A DNA stretch of 64,000 nt. Origin: Helicobacter muridarum (lineage in GTDB: Bacteria; Campylobacterota; Campylobacteria; Campylobacterales; Helicobacteraceae). Positions 10,513-18,992 of this stretch are shown one piece after another. The translations under genes were made by a program, and so were the position numbers. The notes beneath the pieces were generated by a model. That model had not been told where the DNA came from. It did not search any database and saw nothing but the letters and a program-made list of their open reading frames with translations. Each line of letters starts with the position of its first letter. The stretch's first letter is position 1. The stretch is taken from contig NZ_JRPD02000001.1 of NCBI RefSeq assembly GCF_000765805.2, positions 1-64,000 on the forward strand, written 5' to 3'.

Positions 10513-11403
10513 ATGCAAGACGATATGACTAGACAAATTGTGTCATTTGAGATACTAGGCTTTGAGCAGCAAAGCACAATTCAAATATTGACTAGTCAAG
10601 CTAGCAAATTCAATGTTTCACTTTCTTGTTCAAGAGATAATGATTATGAGATTGTAGCTATTGGTAGTGGAGTAGATTTAGAATTATTTTTCCAAGAGTT
10701 GCAATCATTATTTGGCGAACGACTCTTGCATGGTGATTTAGCTCATTTCCTTATACATAAACTAACGCAAAAATCCCTTACAATTTGCGTTTCAGAATCT
10801 TGCACAGGTGGAGTGTTGAGCTCTTTGCTTACATCTGTTCAAGGTGCTAGTAATGCATATAAAGGTGGAATAGTTGCATATAGTATAGAATCAAAAAAGC
10901 AGATTCTAGGAGTTCAGGATTTTGTGTTCAAAGACTTTGGTGTTTATTCTGAAGAATGCGTGAAGGCTATGGCAAAGGGAGCTATGGATATATTTGGGGC
11001 TGATATAGCCATTGCAACAAGTGGCTTGGCTTCAGAGGATACAAGTGGACATAATTTTCTTAATCTTCCTATAGGATATGTTTTTACTTGTGTATTATGT
11101 AAGTCTATGCTTCCTGTAGTCATTTCGCAAAATTATCTCTCAAAAGATGCTTTAGATTCTTACACACCAAGCTTTAATTTGGAAAGATTATATGGATTTA
11201 AGAATTACCAAAATCCCCAAGATTTTTCAGACTTTAGAGAAAAAGATTCTAATATACGAGAATCAAATCATCTAAAGCCCAACCTTCAAAATCCAATCCA
11301 GCAAAATTCAAGTTCAACACTAATTTCATCAAGAATTTTTATTCAGCAAGAAGCAAGCTTGTTTGCTCTGCGTCTAGTTTTAAATACCATAAGCAACTTA
11401 TAG
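10513..11403 (+). CDS. CinA C-terminal domain protein (NMN amidase-like)
   Basis: The recognisable domain spans about residues 75-208 and includes VSESCTGG (93-100), GASNAYKGGIVAYS and ATSGLASED. These are typical of PncC/CinA C-terminal nicotinamide-nucleotide deamidases, which recycle the by-product of NAD-dependent ligase. Before it lies a divergent N-terminal region of about 75 residues, too short for the usual CinA N-terminal MoaB-like domain. Between residues 209 and 275 a polar low-complexity segment (rich in N, Q, S) interrupts the domain before the last helix (EASLFALRLVLNTISNL). The active-site serine motif is intact, so function is plausible. The insert is unusual. Confidence 0.75.
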   Translation: MQDDMTRQIVSFEILGFEQQSTIQILTSQASKFNVSLSCSRDNDYEIVAIGSGVDLELFFQELQSLFGERLLHGDLAHFLIHKLTQKSLTICVSESCTGGVLSSLLTSVQGASNAYKGGIVAYSIESKKQILGVQDFVFKDFGVYSEECVKAMAKGAMDIFGADIAIATSGLASEDTSGHNFLNLPIGYVFTCVLCKSMLPVVISQNYLSKDALDSYTPSFNLERLYGFKNYQNPQDFSDFREKDSNIRESNHLKPNLQNPIQQNSSSTLISSRIFIQQEASLFALRLVLNTISNL

Positions 11404-11429
11404 TCATCTATTTCCAAATAATCATGTGC

Positions 11430-11888
11430 CTATATACCTGTGCTACCAAATCCGCCTTTATCGCGCTTAGTTTTACTAAGCATAGAAACTTCTTCGATTT
11501 TTACAATGGGTAGCCTTTGTATTATGCCTTGTGCTATCCTATCTCCGCTATTAATTTTAAATTCCTCTCCAAAGTTCATCAAAATAATCATCAATTCTCC
11601 GCGATAATCACTATCAACAGTCCCCGGAGAGTTAAGAATGGTAATTTTATGATTTAATGCTAGACCACTCCTAGGGCGCACTTGTAGCTCATATCCAAAT
11701 GGCAACTCTACGCTAAGCCCTGTGTGAATAAGAGATTGTTCATTTGGCTTTATAACATAAGAATCCAAAGCATGAAAATCAAAGCCGGCTGCACCATTGC
11801 TAGCAAATTTTGGAATAATAGCTCTCTTGTCAATTTTACAAAACTTTATGATAACTTCGTTAAGCCCTGTTATTTCATTACTAAACAT
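11430..11888 (-). CDS. dut: dUTP diphosphatase
   Basis: Hydrolyses dUTP to dUMP and pyrophosphate as a homotrimer, keeping uracil out of DNA. The 152-residue protein contains the family motifs in order: AGFDFHA, PRSGLALNH, NSPGTVDSDYRGEL, GDRIAQGI, and the C-terminal glycine-rich RDKGGFGSTG. Length is standard. The ATG at 11888 follows AAAGGCGG. It is divergent from yidD, and in H. pylori the position before yidD is, as I recall, held by rpmH-rnpA instead. Confidence 0.96.
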   Translation of the reverse strand: MFSNEITGLNEVIIKFCKIDKRAIIPKFASNGAAGFDFHALDSYVIKPNEQSLIHTGLSVELPFGYELQVRPRSGLALNHKITILNSPGTVDSDYRGELMIILMNFGEEFKINSGDRIAQGIIQRLPIVKIEEVSMLSKTKRDKGGFGSTGI

Positions 11889-11954
11889 AAATACCGCCTT
11901 TGGTTAAGTATAATATTATATTTTGTTTAAATATTTGTCAATATTTAAAGGTGA

Positions 11955-12353
11955 ATGATGAGAAGACTCATGTATCTTTTTGTGTTATTTTACAAGCGTT
12001 TTGTTTCTCCGTTTTTGCCACCGGCGTGTCGCTATTATCCCACTTGCTCTATATATGCCTTAATACTTTTAAGGTTTGATAATCCAGTGTTTGCAGTTTG
12101 CAAGATAGTATGCAGAATCTTATATTGCAATCCTCTAAGCAAAGGAGGATTTAACCCTGCATTTGTTTTTCTGCCAATCAATAAGCAAAAAAATATACAA
12201 AAATTGATTTTTATAGCAAGCTTCAAACAAGCTCATTTTCTATCTCCGATATGCCCTCAAATCCCGCAGAATGCAAACTATTTTTTCATAGAATCAAATA
12301 TGCGTTTATTGCGTAGATTCCAAAAATTCTATATAATTTCCGTTTATGTTTAA
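11955..12353 (+). CDS. yidD: Membrane protein insertion efficiency factor YidD
   Basis: Small amphipathic protein that assists YidC/Sec insertion. The first 70 residues carry the family hallmarks KRFVSPFLPPACRYYPTCS (three conserved Cys/Pro positions) and NPLSKGGFNPA. Residues after about 72 form a poorly conserved tail, making it longer (132) than many homologues. It begins the yidD-yidC-jag-mnmE operon, only 17 bases before yidC. A ribosome binding site AAAGGTGA sits right at the ATGATG start. Confidence 0.93.
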   Translation: MMRRLMYLFVLFYKRFVSPFLPPACRYYPTCSIYALILLRFDNPVFAVCKIVCRILYCNPLSKGGFNPAFVFLPINKQKNIQKLIFIASFKQAHFLSPICPQIPQNANYFFIESNMRLLRRFQKFYIISVYV

Positions 12354-12370
12354 AATAGAGGTATTCTAAC

Positions 12371-14044
12371 GTGGATAAGCAAAGCAATCTTAGATTAATC
12401 TTAGCCGTAGCCATTTCATTTTTAGTAATTGTTGTTTGGTCAAAGTTTTTTGCTCCAGAGTCATCTACAGGAACATCTATTAAACAAAGCAATGAGGTTA
12501 AGGTTGATAATAGTAGCGAGATTCCAAAAGCAATTACTAATCAATCATCATCTCAAGCAAAAGATACTAATGATCCACTAACTGATTCCATAGCTGTAAA
12601 AAATATAATCACTAGAGTAAATAGTAAAGATTTTGATATGGATATAGATTCTAGGGGGACTATTGTTCAAGTTTATCTTAAGGCAGATAAATATATCCAG
12701 CCACATCAAGAGGGAATTTTTACTCATATTGGTAGGATATTTGGCGTTGTTGGAGGAGAAAATAATAAGCTTGATAGATTGCCGCTTTTAGCTAATAATG
12801 CTAGTTTATATCCACTCCAAATGTTTTTTGTTGATAATCATTTACGAGAGCTTTCTAATAGCACTCCATACACGGCTAGTGTAGAGCATATTGCAATCGA
12901 AGATCGCGCGCAGACTTTAGTTCTCATGCAAAACTTAGGTGATATAACTGTAGAAAAAAAGCTTACCATTTATCCCAATATGACCTATAAAGTTGAAATC
13001 AATCTTAGCAAACCTGCACAATATATTATTAGTAATGGCATGCGGCCAAATGCAGATGGCGAGAGTTATGCTTTTCATGGAGTTTTATTACAAAAGACCG
13101 ATACAGGTATAGAAAAAATAGAAGATGGTGATGCCAAGATAGAGGGGCAAAACTACTCAGATGCCCTTTATATAGCTAGCGTGGATAGATATTACACAAG
13201 TCTACTATTTAACATAGAAAAACCTCTTTCTGTCGTGGTTGGCTCATTTGGCAAGGGAATGCCTAGACCATTTGTTAATCTTCAAGAGCAAAATGAGATT
13301 TTATATGGATATATTGGACCTAAGGATTATAATTTATTAAAATCCATTAATCTTCATTTAACTAGCGTTGTTGAGTATGGGAGAATTACATTTTTTGCTA
13401 AATACATATTTACATTGCTTGATTATTTATATCAACATATAGGGAATTGGGGAGTTGCTATTATCTTGCTTACTATTATCATTAGAATCATATTATTCCC
13501 TTTGAGCTTTAAGGGAATGGTAAGTATGCAAAAGCTAAAAGATTTAGCCCCTAAGATGAAAGAGCTGCAAGAAAAGCATAAGGGTAATCCACAGAAGTTA
13601 CAAGCTTCTATGATGGAGCTTTATAAAAAGCATGGAGCAAATCCGCTTGGAGGCTGTCTACCATTGCTATTGCAAATTCCTGTATTTTTTGCTATCTACC
13701 GAGTTTTGTATAATGCTGTTGAGCTAAAGAACGCAGCATTTTTTGCTTGGATACATGATTTAAGCGTTATGGATCCTTATTTTATTTTGCCTTTGCTTAT
13801 GGGGCTTTCTATGTATGCTCAACAAACTCTAACGCCTACTGCATTTAGCGATCCTATGCAGGCAAAAGTTTTTAAGTGGTTACCTGTAATTTTTACAATT
13901 TTTCTTATTACATTTCCTGCGGGCTTAATTCTTTATTGGACAGTAAATAATATTATTTCCATAATACAGCAACTTGCAATCAATAAAATATTAGATATTA
14001 AAAAGCAGAAAGAAATAGAAGTTAAGCATAAAAATAAATCTTGA
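12371..14044 (+). CDS. yidC: Membrane protein insertase YidC
   Basis: Inserts and folds inner membrane proteins, alone or with SecYEG. The 557-residue protein has an N-terminal TM (about residues 7-26), a large periplasmic beta domain to about 340, then the conserved core (GNWGVAIILLTIIIRIILFPL, GCLPLLLQIPVFFAIYRVLY, FPAGLILYWTVNN). The hydrophilic-groove arginine is in the IIIRIILFPL segment. It starts with GTG (GTGGATAAGCAAAGC), preceded by AGAGG. It ends in a basic tail and is followed by jag, as in other epsilonproteobacteria. Confidence 0.96.
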   Translation: MDKQSNLRLILAVAISFLVIVVWSKFFAPESSTGTSIKQSNEVKVDNSSEIPKAITNQSSSQAKDTNDPLTDSIAVKNIITRVNSKDFDMDIDSRGTIVQVYLKADKYIQPHQEGIFTHIGRIFGVVGGENNKLDRLPLLANNASLYPLQMFFVDNHLRELSNSTPYTASVEHIAIEDRAQTLVLMQNLGDITVEKKLTIYPNMTYKVEINLSKPAQYIISNGMRPNADGESYAFHGVLLQKTDTGIEKIEDGDAKIEGQNYSDALYIASVDRYYTSLLFNIEKPLSVVVGSFGKGMPRPFVNLQEQNEILYGYIGPKDYNLLKSINLHLTSVVEYGRITFFAKYIFTLLDYLYQHIGNWGVAIILLTIIIRIILFPLSFKGMVSMQKLKDLAPKMKELQEKHKGNPQKLQASMMELYKKHGANPLGGCLPLLLQIPVFFAIYRVLYNAVELKNAAFFAWIHDLSVMDPYFILPLLMGLSMYAQQTLTPTAFSDPMQAKVFKWLPVIFTIFLITFPAGLILYWTVNNIISIIQQLAINKILDIKKQKEIEVKHKNKS

Positions 14045-14120
14045 GTTATTTAAAATAACAAATAATCCCTGTTAAGTTTATATATTATCATTATAATATA
14101 TGAAAACTAGGGATAAAATA

Positions 14121-15200
14121 ATGAAAAAATTTGTTTCAAATTCGATTGATTCTTGTTTGTTGCAAGCTTCAGAGTATTTTGGTTGTTCCGTTGATTATAT
14201 TGATTATGAGATAATTCAAAATCCAAGTGCAGGTTTTTTAGGCTTTGGTAAGAAGGAGGCTATTATAATTGCTTATTTCAGCAATGTTGCTAAGTCGATT
14301 CAAAGCCAACATTACATAAGAAACCAATATTTAGACCCTATTAAAATAGAACAAGTGCAGACAAATAACAATGATTCAAATGAGCTTGCTTGGAGTGATG
14401 GGTTTAATAACAAAATATATAATACAAATAGCTTGGATATTGGTAAATATGATGGTGATGGTTTAGAAAATTCCAAAATACACGATAGCAACAAAGATAC
14501 ATATATCCTCCGAAACAATTTAAATAATATAAAATATAATATGCCAGATATAAAAGATAAACAGTATGAATATATAGAAGATAATGAATATAGTATAGAT
14601 CAATCTAATATGGATATATGTTCTAGTAATATTGTTTTGAATAAACATCATACTGAAAGCCAAGACAATATATCATGCAATCTACCCGCAAGCAGTCTTT
14701 ATTGCTATGATATGGAATCAAATGCTATGATTATAGCATGTCAAGAAATTAAAGATGAGTTGGTTGAACTTCTTGGGATTTTGCCACTAGATATAGATAA
14801 AATCGAAGTAAAGCCCTATAATACTCATTCTGTGTTTATCATAATAGATGGTATTGATTCTGCTCTTTTAATAGGGCAAAAAGGATATAGATATAAGTCT
14901 CTAAGCTACATGTTGTTTAATTGGATAAACACTCGCTATGGATATGGGGTGCATTTGGAGATAGCGCAATTTTTAAAGAGCCAAGAACAGGCTATGAAAT
15001 CATATCTTAAATCAATTATACTTAAAGCCAATGAGCATGGTTTCGCGAAGACTAAGCATTTAGATGGTGTGCTAGCATATATTGCTTTAAGAATTCTAAG
15101 GCAGCAATTGCCGAATATGTATATCATATCTCATGATGGTGACAATAATGAAAAATATATTACAATAGATAGTTTCTCAAATAATTCTCGCATAAATTAA
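14121..15200 (+). CDS. jag: Jag/KhpB RNA-binding protein
   Basis: Partner of YidC genes with Jag_N, KH and R3H domains, binding RNA in the cytoplasm. Jag_N is at the start (LLQASEYFGCSVDYIDYEIIQ and the GFLGFGKKEAII end). A long Asn/Asp-rich linker of about 150 residues follows. The KH domain holds LLIGQKGYRYKSLSYML, and an R3H-like end follows. I prefer the ATG at 14121, which has GGGATAAAATA before it, over one 21 bases upstream at 14100 that lacks a ribosome binding site. It abuts mnmE by one base. The long unstructured linker is the main oddity. Confidence 0.9.
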   Translation: MKKFVSNSIDSCLLQASEYFGCSVDYIDYEIIQNPSAGFLGFGKKEAIIIAYFSNVAKSIQSQHYIRNQYLDPIKIEQVQTNNNDSNELAWSDGFNNKIYNTNSLDIGKYDGDGLENSKIHDSNKDTYILRNNLNNIKYNMPDIKDKQYEYIEDNEYSIDQSNMDICSSNIVLNKHHTESQDNISCNLPASSLYCYDMESNAMIIACQEIKDELVELLGILPLDIDKIEVKPYNTHSVFIIIDGIDSALLIGQKGYRYKSLSYMLFNWINTRYGYGVHLEIAQFLKSQEQAMKSYLKSIILKANEHGFAKTKHLDGVLAYIALRILRQQLPNMYIISHDGDNNEKYITIDSFSNNSRIN

Positions 15201-15201
15201 T

Positions 15202-16593
15202 ATGATTAATAACATAAGTAAGCAAGGACATACTATAGTAGCAATCTCTACTGCTTTAGCAAAGAGTGCTATAAGCATTGTACGTTTAAGTGGTGAGGGG
15301 GCACTAAATATTGCCTATCGTTTTCTATCTGGCAAACAAAGCACATTGGATTTTAGAATAGAATTAATCCCTAGACATGCTAAGCTTTGTGATATATATG
15401 ACTCTGGGGGGAGATTGCTTGATAAGGCTATTTTAATTTACTTCAAAGCCCCATTTAGCTTTAATGGTGAGGACATAGTAGAAATACAAAGTCATGGAGG
15501 TGTGCTAATTGCGCAAGAGATTCTAAAATCCGCTCTTGAGTTTGGAGCAATGCTAGCTAGCCCTGGCGAATTTAGCAAGCGAGCGTTATATAATGGTAAA
15601 ATGGATATACTAGAGTTAGAGGCAACACTTGCAATAATTAATAATACAAATACTAATCTAACACAACTCCTAGCACGTAACTTAACAGGGCAATGCGCTA
15701 AGATGTTGGAATCTAGTCGTCAAACCGTGCTAGAAATCATTGCTCAAATAGAGGTAAATATTGATTATAGCGATGAGGATTTAGATCCAAAAATCCTAGA
15801 AAAATCCATAAATAGTTTAGGAATGTTGGTTGCCAAATTTAGCTCTATTGTGGAATCTAGTGCTCATTATTCGCGCCTGCAAGGCATAAAGCTTAGCATA
15901 CTAGGTAAGCCAAATGTGGGGAAAAGCTCTTTGCTTAACCTTCTTTTGCTTAGAGATAGGGCTATTGTAAGTGAGATAGCTGGCACAACAAGAGATGTAA
16001 TAAGCGAAAGCTTAGATATTAATGGAAATATTGTTTATTTACATGATACTGCTGGTATTCGCACTAGTTTTGATTCTATAGAAAACGATGGGATACAAAG
16101 GAGCTTTGATTGTGCTAAGGAAAGCGATATTTTGATTTGTTTGTTTGATTTGTCGCGTGAAATGGATAATGATGATTATAGGATACTTGATTTTATTAGT
16201 TCAGACCTTATAAATAAAAAAGATATTTTAGTGTTGCTTAATAAGAATGATCTAGAATTGCGTAATTATTATGATTTTTCAAGATTTAATCATTGTTCAA
16301 TCAATACAAAAGATATTTCTAACCGTCAAATAATTACACAAAAGATAGATCGGTTTTTAACAATGCATATTGATAATGATACTCTTGTGTTTACAAATGC
16401 TATGCAAACCAATCTTTTAGAAAATGCTTTGCATAATTTGGAGAAGGCTTCTTCTCTTTTATCTGAACAAGCACTAGAGCTTGCTAGCTTTGAGCTTATG
16501 GAATCTCTTCAAAACTTAGGAGCAATTACTAAGCCTTACAATGTAGAAGAAATGCTTGATTCTATGTTTTCGCAATTTTGTGTGGGTAAATGA
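15202..16593 (+). CDS. mnmE: tRNA uridine-5-carboxymethylaminomethyl GTPase MnmE
   Basis: With MnmG it modifies the wobble uridine of several tRNAs. The 463 residues comprise a formyl-THF-binding N-domain, a helical domain, and an inserted G domain with GKPNVGKSS (235-243), G2 AGTTRD (260-265), HDTAG and NKND. The C-terminal FCVGK motif is intact. It closes the yidD operon, and its TGA overlaps the ATG of the small frame at 16590. Confidence 0.96.
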   Translation: MINNISKQGHTIVAISTALAKSAISIVRLSGEGALNIAYRFLSGKQSTLDFRIELIPRHAKLCDIYDSGGRLLDKAILIYFKAPFSFNGEDIVEIQSHGGVLIAQEILKSALEFGAMLASPGEFSKRALYNGKMDILELEATLAIINNTNTNLTQLLARNLTGQCAKMLESSRQTVLEIIAQIEVNIDYSDEDLDPKILEKSINSLGMLVAKFSSIVESSAHYSRLQGIKLSILGKPNVGKSSLLNLLLLRDRAIVSEIAGTTRDVISESLDINGNIVYLHDTAGIRTSFDSIENDGIQRSFDCAKESDILICLFDLSREMDNDDYRILDFISSDLINKKDILVLLNKNDLELRNYYDFSRFNHCSINTKDISNRQIITQKIDRFLTMHIDNDTLVFTNAMQTNLLENALHNLEKASSLLSEQALELASFELMESLQNLGAITKPYNVEEMLDSMFSQFCVGK

Positions 16594-16778
16594 TTCTTAA
16601 AGTTTTAACAATCATATCTGGCATATATATAGCAATATTATTTTTGCTAGGTCTTGTTACTTCTCTAGCTTTTAGCAATCAAAATATTTATAGCTCTATA
16701 TTTTCGATTATAAAAACTCATATAAAGAATTTGCCATTCTCATCCAATTCTCCAACTTATCCCACTCTTCATTTTTGA
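16590..16778 (+). CDS. Possible small membrane protein after mnmE
   Basis: A 62-codon frame starts with ATGA overlap at the mnmE stop and has one clear hydrophobic segment (residues 4-27). Its last 71 bases run antisense into tyrA. Overlap with the mnmE stop would allow coupled translation. However, the tail is polar and low in information (SSNSPTYPTLHF), the length is small, and I recognise no family. It may be chance. Confidence 0.3.
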   Translation: MILKVLTIISGIYIAILFLLGLVTSLAFSNQNIYSSIFSIIKTHIKNLPFSSNSPTYPTLHF

Positions 16779-17535
16779 TATAGGTTTTTGCTAGAGCGAT
16801 GTTTTTTTCAAACTCGCTAATAGATTCTAATAGATGGGTTTTATTGTGCTTGAATATATTGCACCAAGTAATAGGAGAGCTTTTTGAAAGTCTACTAGTA
16901 TCACGAAAGCCACCGCCAATTAGGGCTAAAATATTCTCTGGTTTTTCTTGCCCTAGCACAGTGTTTGCTAGCGCGAAACTAAGGATATGAGGGAGATGTG
17001 ATATATAGGCAATGTGGGCATCATGATTATATGAATTCATCTTGATTATTTGCATACCAAGAGAGACAAATATGTCTTTTGTAAAAGCTATTTGAAATTC
17101 CCCGCTTTGCTCTGTGTCTGTAAGAATTAGAATATTGTTTTTAAAGAGATCTTTTTTAGCTGCTTTTGGTCCACTGTATTCAGTTCCACTCATAGGGTGT
17201 GCGCCTACATAATTCTTTCGTATAGATGAATTAATTAGGCTGGCTATAAGAGACTTTGTGCTGCCTAAATCGATTATTGTTTGATTTGGTGCTATGTTTT
17301 TGAATCCATTTATAATTGTTGCTACTACATCAAGCGGCACAGCTATAAAAATGACATCACTTGATGAGATTTCATCTAAGCTTACGCATTCATCAATCAA
17401 TCCTAGATTTAGTGCTTGTTGTTGGTGTAACGGATTTACATCATAGCCTAGTATGTTTTTAAAAAGTCTAGTCTCCTTAAGGGCTAATCCGAGCGAACCT
17501 CCAATTAATCCTAGCCCAACAATGCCTGCTTGCAT
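16708..17535 (-). CDS. tyrA: Prephenate dehydrogenase
   Basis: NAD-dependent oxidative decarboxylation of prephenate to 4-hydroxyphenylpyruvate in tyrosine synthesis. The Rossmann motif GLGLIGGSLG begins at residue 5. ADP-binding D-V-N follows, then the catalytic GAHPMSGTEYSGP segment with the conserved His, and the helical C-domain with SHLPHILSFALA. I choose the ATG at 17535, preceded at good spacing by AAAGGAG, over the in-frame upstream ATG at 17577, which has none. The protein is then 275 residues. It is a monofunctional enzyme with no chorismate mutase domain. Confidence 0.94.
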   Translation of the reverse strand: MQAGIVGLGLIGGSLGLALKETRLFKNILGYDVNPLHQQQALNLGLIDECVSLDEISSSDVIFIAVPLDVVATIINGFKNIAPNQTIIDLGSTKSLIASLINSSIRKNYVGAHPMSGTEYSGPKAAKKDLFKNNILILTDTEQSGEFQIAFTKDIFVSLGMQIIKMNSYNHDAHIAYISHLPHILSFALANTVLGQEKPENILALIGGGFRDTSRLSKSSPITWCNIFKHNKTHLLESISEFEKNIALAKTYIKNEEWDKLENWMRMANSLYEFL

Positions 17536-17683
17536 ACTGCTCCTTTTGTTGTAGTCAGATTTGGTATTGTAATCCAAGATTTCACATTTACGAATATTTA
17601 CAATTCTACATGTAGAATTATAACTAATTTACATCAGACGCAAAGATTGATAATTTAAACTACAGGTAAATAAGGATAATTTA

Positions 17684-18322
17684 ATGTTCATTAACCATAC
17701 CTATTTCCTATGTTTTTGGCTTTATTTCTCTAGGCTTTTTTATGCAATTTTGCCCTGTGCGCTCCTTATAATGCTTATTTTTTCCCAATTGTTTGCGCAT
17801 TCCCAAGATGTAGATGTTCAAGATTCCACACCCAAGCAAGAAATTGTAAATTCTACATCATCGCTTGAATCCTCTCTTAACTCCATTTTTCTTGATAGTA
17901 AGAATATATTTATAGAAAATAAGTATGTTTTCTTAATATTTATTAGGGACGATTGCTACTATTGTCGAATATTAGAAACAAGCATTGTTGAAAACGCATC
18001 TATAAATGGCTACTTATCTATAAATTTTTCTTCATATCTAATCAATATTAGTTCTAATATTAAGCATAATATTCCATATCTTAAGCTATCTGGCGTTAGT
18101 TCTATTGATATGGCAAAGTTATATGGAGTAACAGCCCTCCCATATATTGTTTTTATTGGCTTGGATTCTGAGGAGATTATACGTGTAGTAGGATTTCCCG
18201 GTGAGCGTAGACTTATGAGAGTTTTAGAATTTGTAAATAATGATTTGTGGAGGAGATCCAATACGCAAGCAGAGCGTATTGAGAGCTTCTTGAAATATGA
18301 AGAAGATTATAGCTTAAAGTGA
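17684..18322 (+). CDS. Exported thioredoxin-fold protein (CxxC)
   Basis: 212 residues with an N-terminal hydrophobic segment (about 8-38) as signal or anchor. A thioredoxin-like domain follows, with the redox motif CYYC (C91, C94) in a DDCYYCR context and a cis-proline-like ALPYIVFIG segment. It resembles SoxW/DUF255-type periplasmic thioredoxins. It is the first of three genes leading to ccsBA, so a role in keeping apocytochrome cysteines or another periplasmic client reduced is a reasonable inference. It is paralogous to the next gene. Confidence 0.75.
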   Translation: MFINHTYFLCFWLYFSRLFYAILPCALLIMLIFSQLFAHSQDVDVQDSTPKQEIVNSTSSLESSLNSIFLDSKNIFIENKYVFLIFIRDDCYYCRILETSIVENASINGYLSINFSSYLINISSNIKHNIPYLKLSGVSSIDMAKLYGVTALPYIVFIGLDSEEIIRVVGFPGERRLMRVLEFVNNDLWRRSNTQAERIESFLKYEEDYSLK

Positions 18323-18346
18323 TAACCGCTTTTTCAAGGAGATTTT

Positions 18347-18931
18347 ATGAATATAAAAACTTTTATCTTTATTATTGTTTGTGCTATTTTTCCGATGTTT
18401 GTGTTAGGTTGCAAAGAGGGTAATATTACTATTAGCGATGGTAATAATAATACTCAAGCCCTAGAGGAAATGAATCAAAATATTGATATAGCAAGTTACA
18501 AGGGGTTAGAAGATGTATTTAGTAATTCAGCACATATAAAATCAGACTCTAAGCCTATCATGTTGGTATTTGGTAAGAACAACTGTTTGTATTGCGAGAA
18601 GCTAAAAAGCGATATTACTAAAGATTCTTCTCTTAGGGATTTTATAAAAGAGAATTTTATTTCATATTATATTAACACTAGTTACAGTAAAAGCCATGAA
18701 GTCGTATTCTTAGATAAGAGTATGCCAACAGATTCTTTAGCTATGGTTTATGGACTAGATGGGACTCCTCTTACTATCTGGTTTGAGCCAAATGGGAATA
18801 AGATTCTTAGTTTGCAAGGTTATGATAAAAAATATTTTGTTTCTATGTTGCATTTCATACAAGAAGAAAAATATGCTCAAGAAGATAACTTTAATAAGAG
18901 AATGGAACTCTTTGCTAAAACATTACAATAG
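18347..18931 (+). CDS. Thioredoxin-like lipoprotein (CxxC)
   Basis: 194 residues. A signal peptide ends in a lipobox-like VLGC (C22), followed by a linker and a thioredoxin domain with CLYC (C80, C83) and the cis-proline GTPLTIWF. An AAGGAG ribosome binding site precedes the ATG. It lies 24 bases after its paralogue and shares the same architecture and spacing. Anchored in the periplasm next to ccsBA, it is a candidate heme/apocytochrome thiol reductase component. Substrate specificity cannot be read. Confidence 0.78.
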   Translation: MNIKTFIFIIVCAIFPMFVLGCKEGNITISDGNNNTQALEEMNQNIDIASYKGLEDVFSNSAHIKSDSKPIMLVFGKNNCLYCEKLKSDITKDSSLRDFIKENFISYYINTSYSKSHEVVFLDKSMPTDSLAMVYGLDGTPLTIWFEPNGNKILSLQGYDKKYFVSMLHFIQEEKYAQEDNFNKRMELFAKTLQ

Positions 18932-18992
18932 TCCGACTAGCTAATGTGGCGTATTTTATGAATATTTGGAGGGGAATATTGAAGGGAAATAT

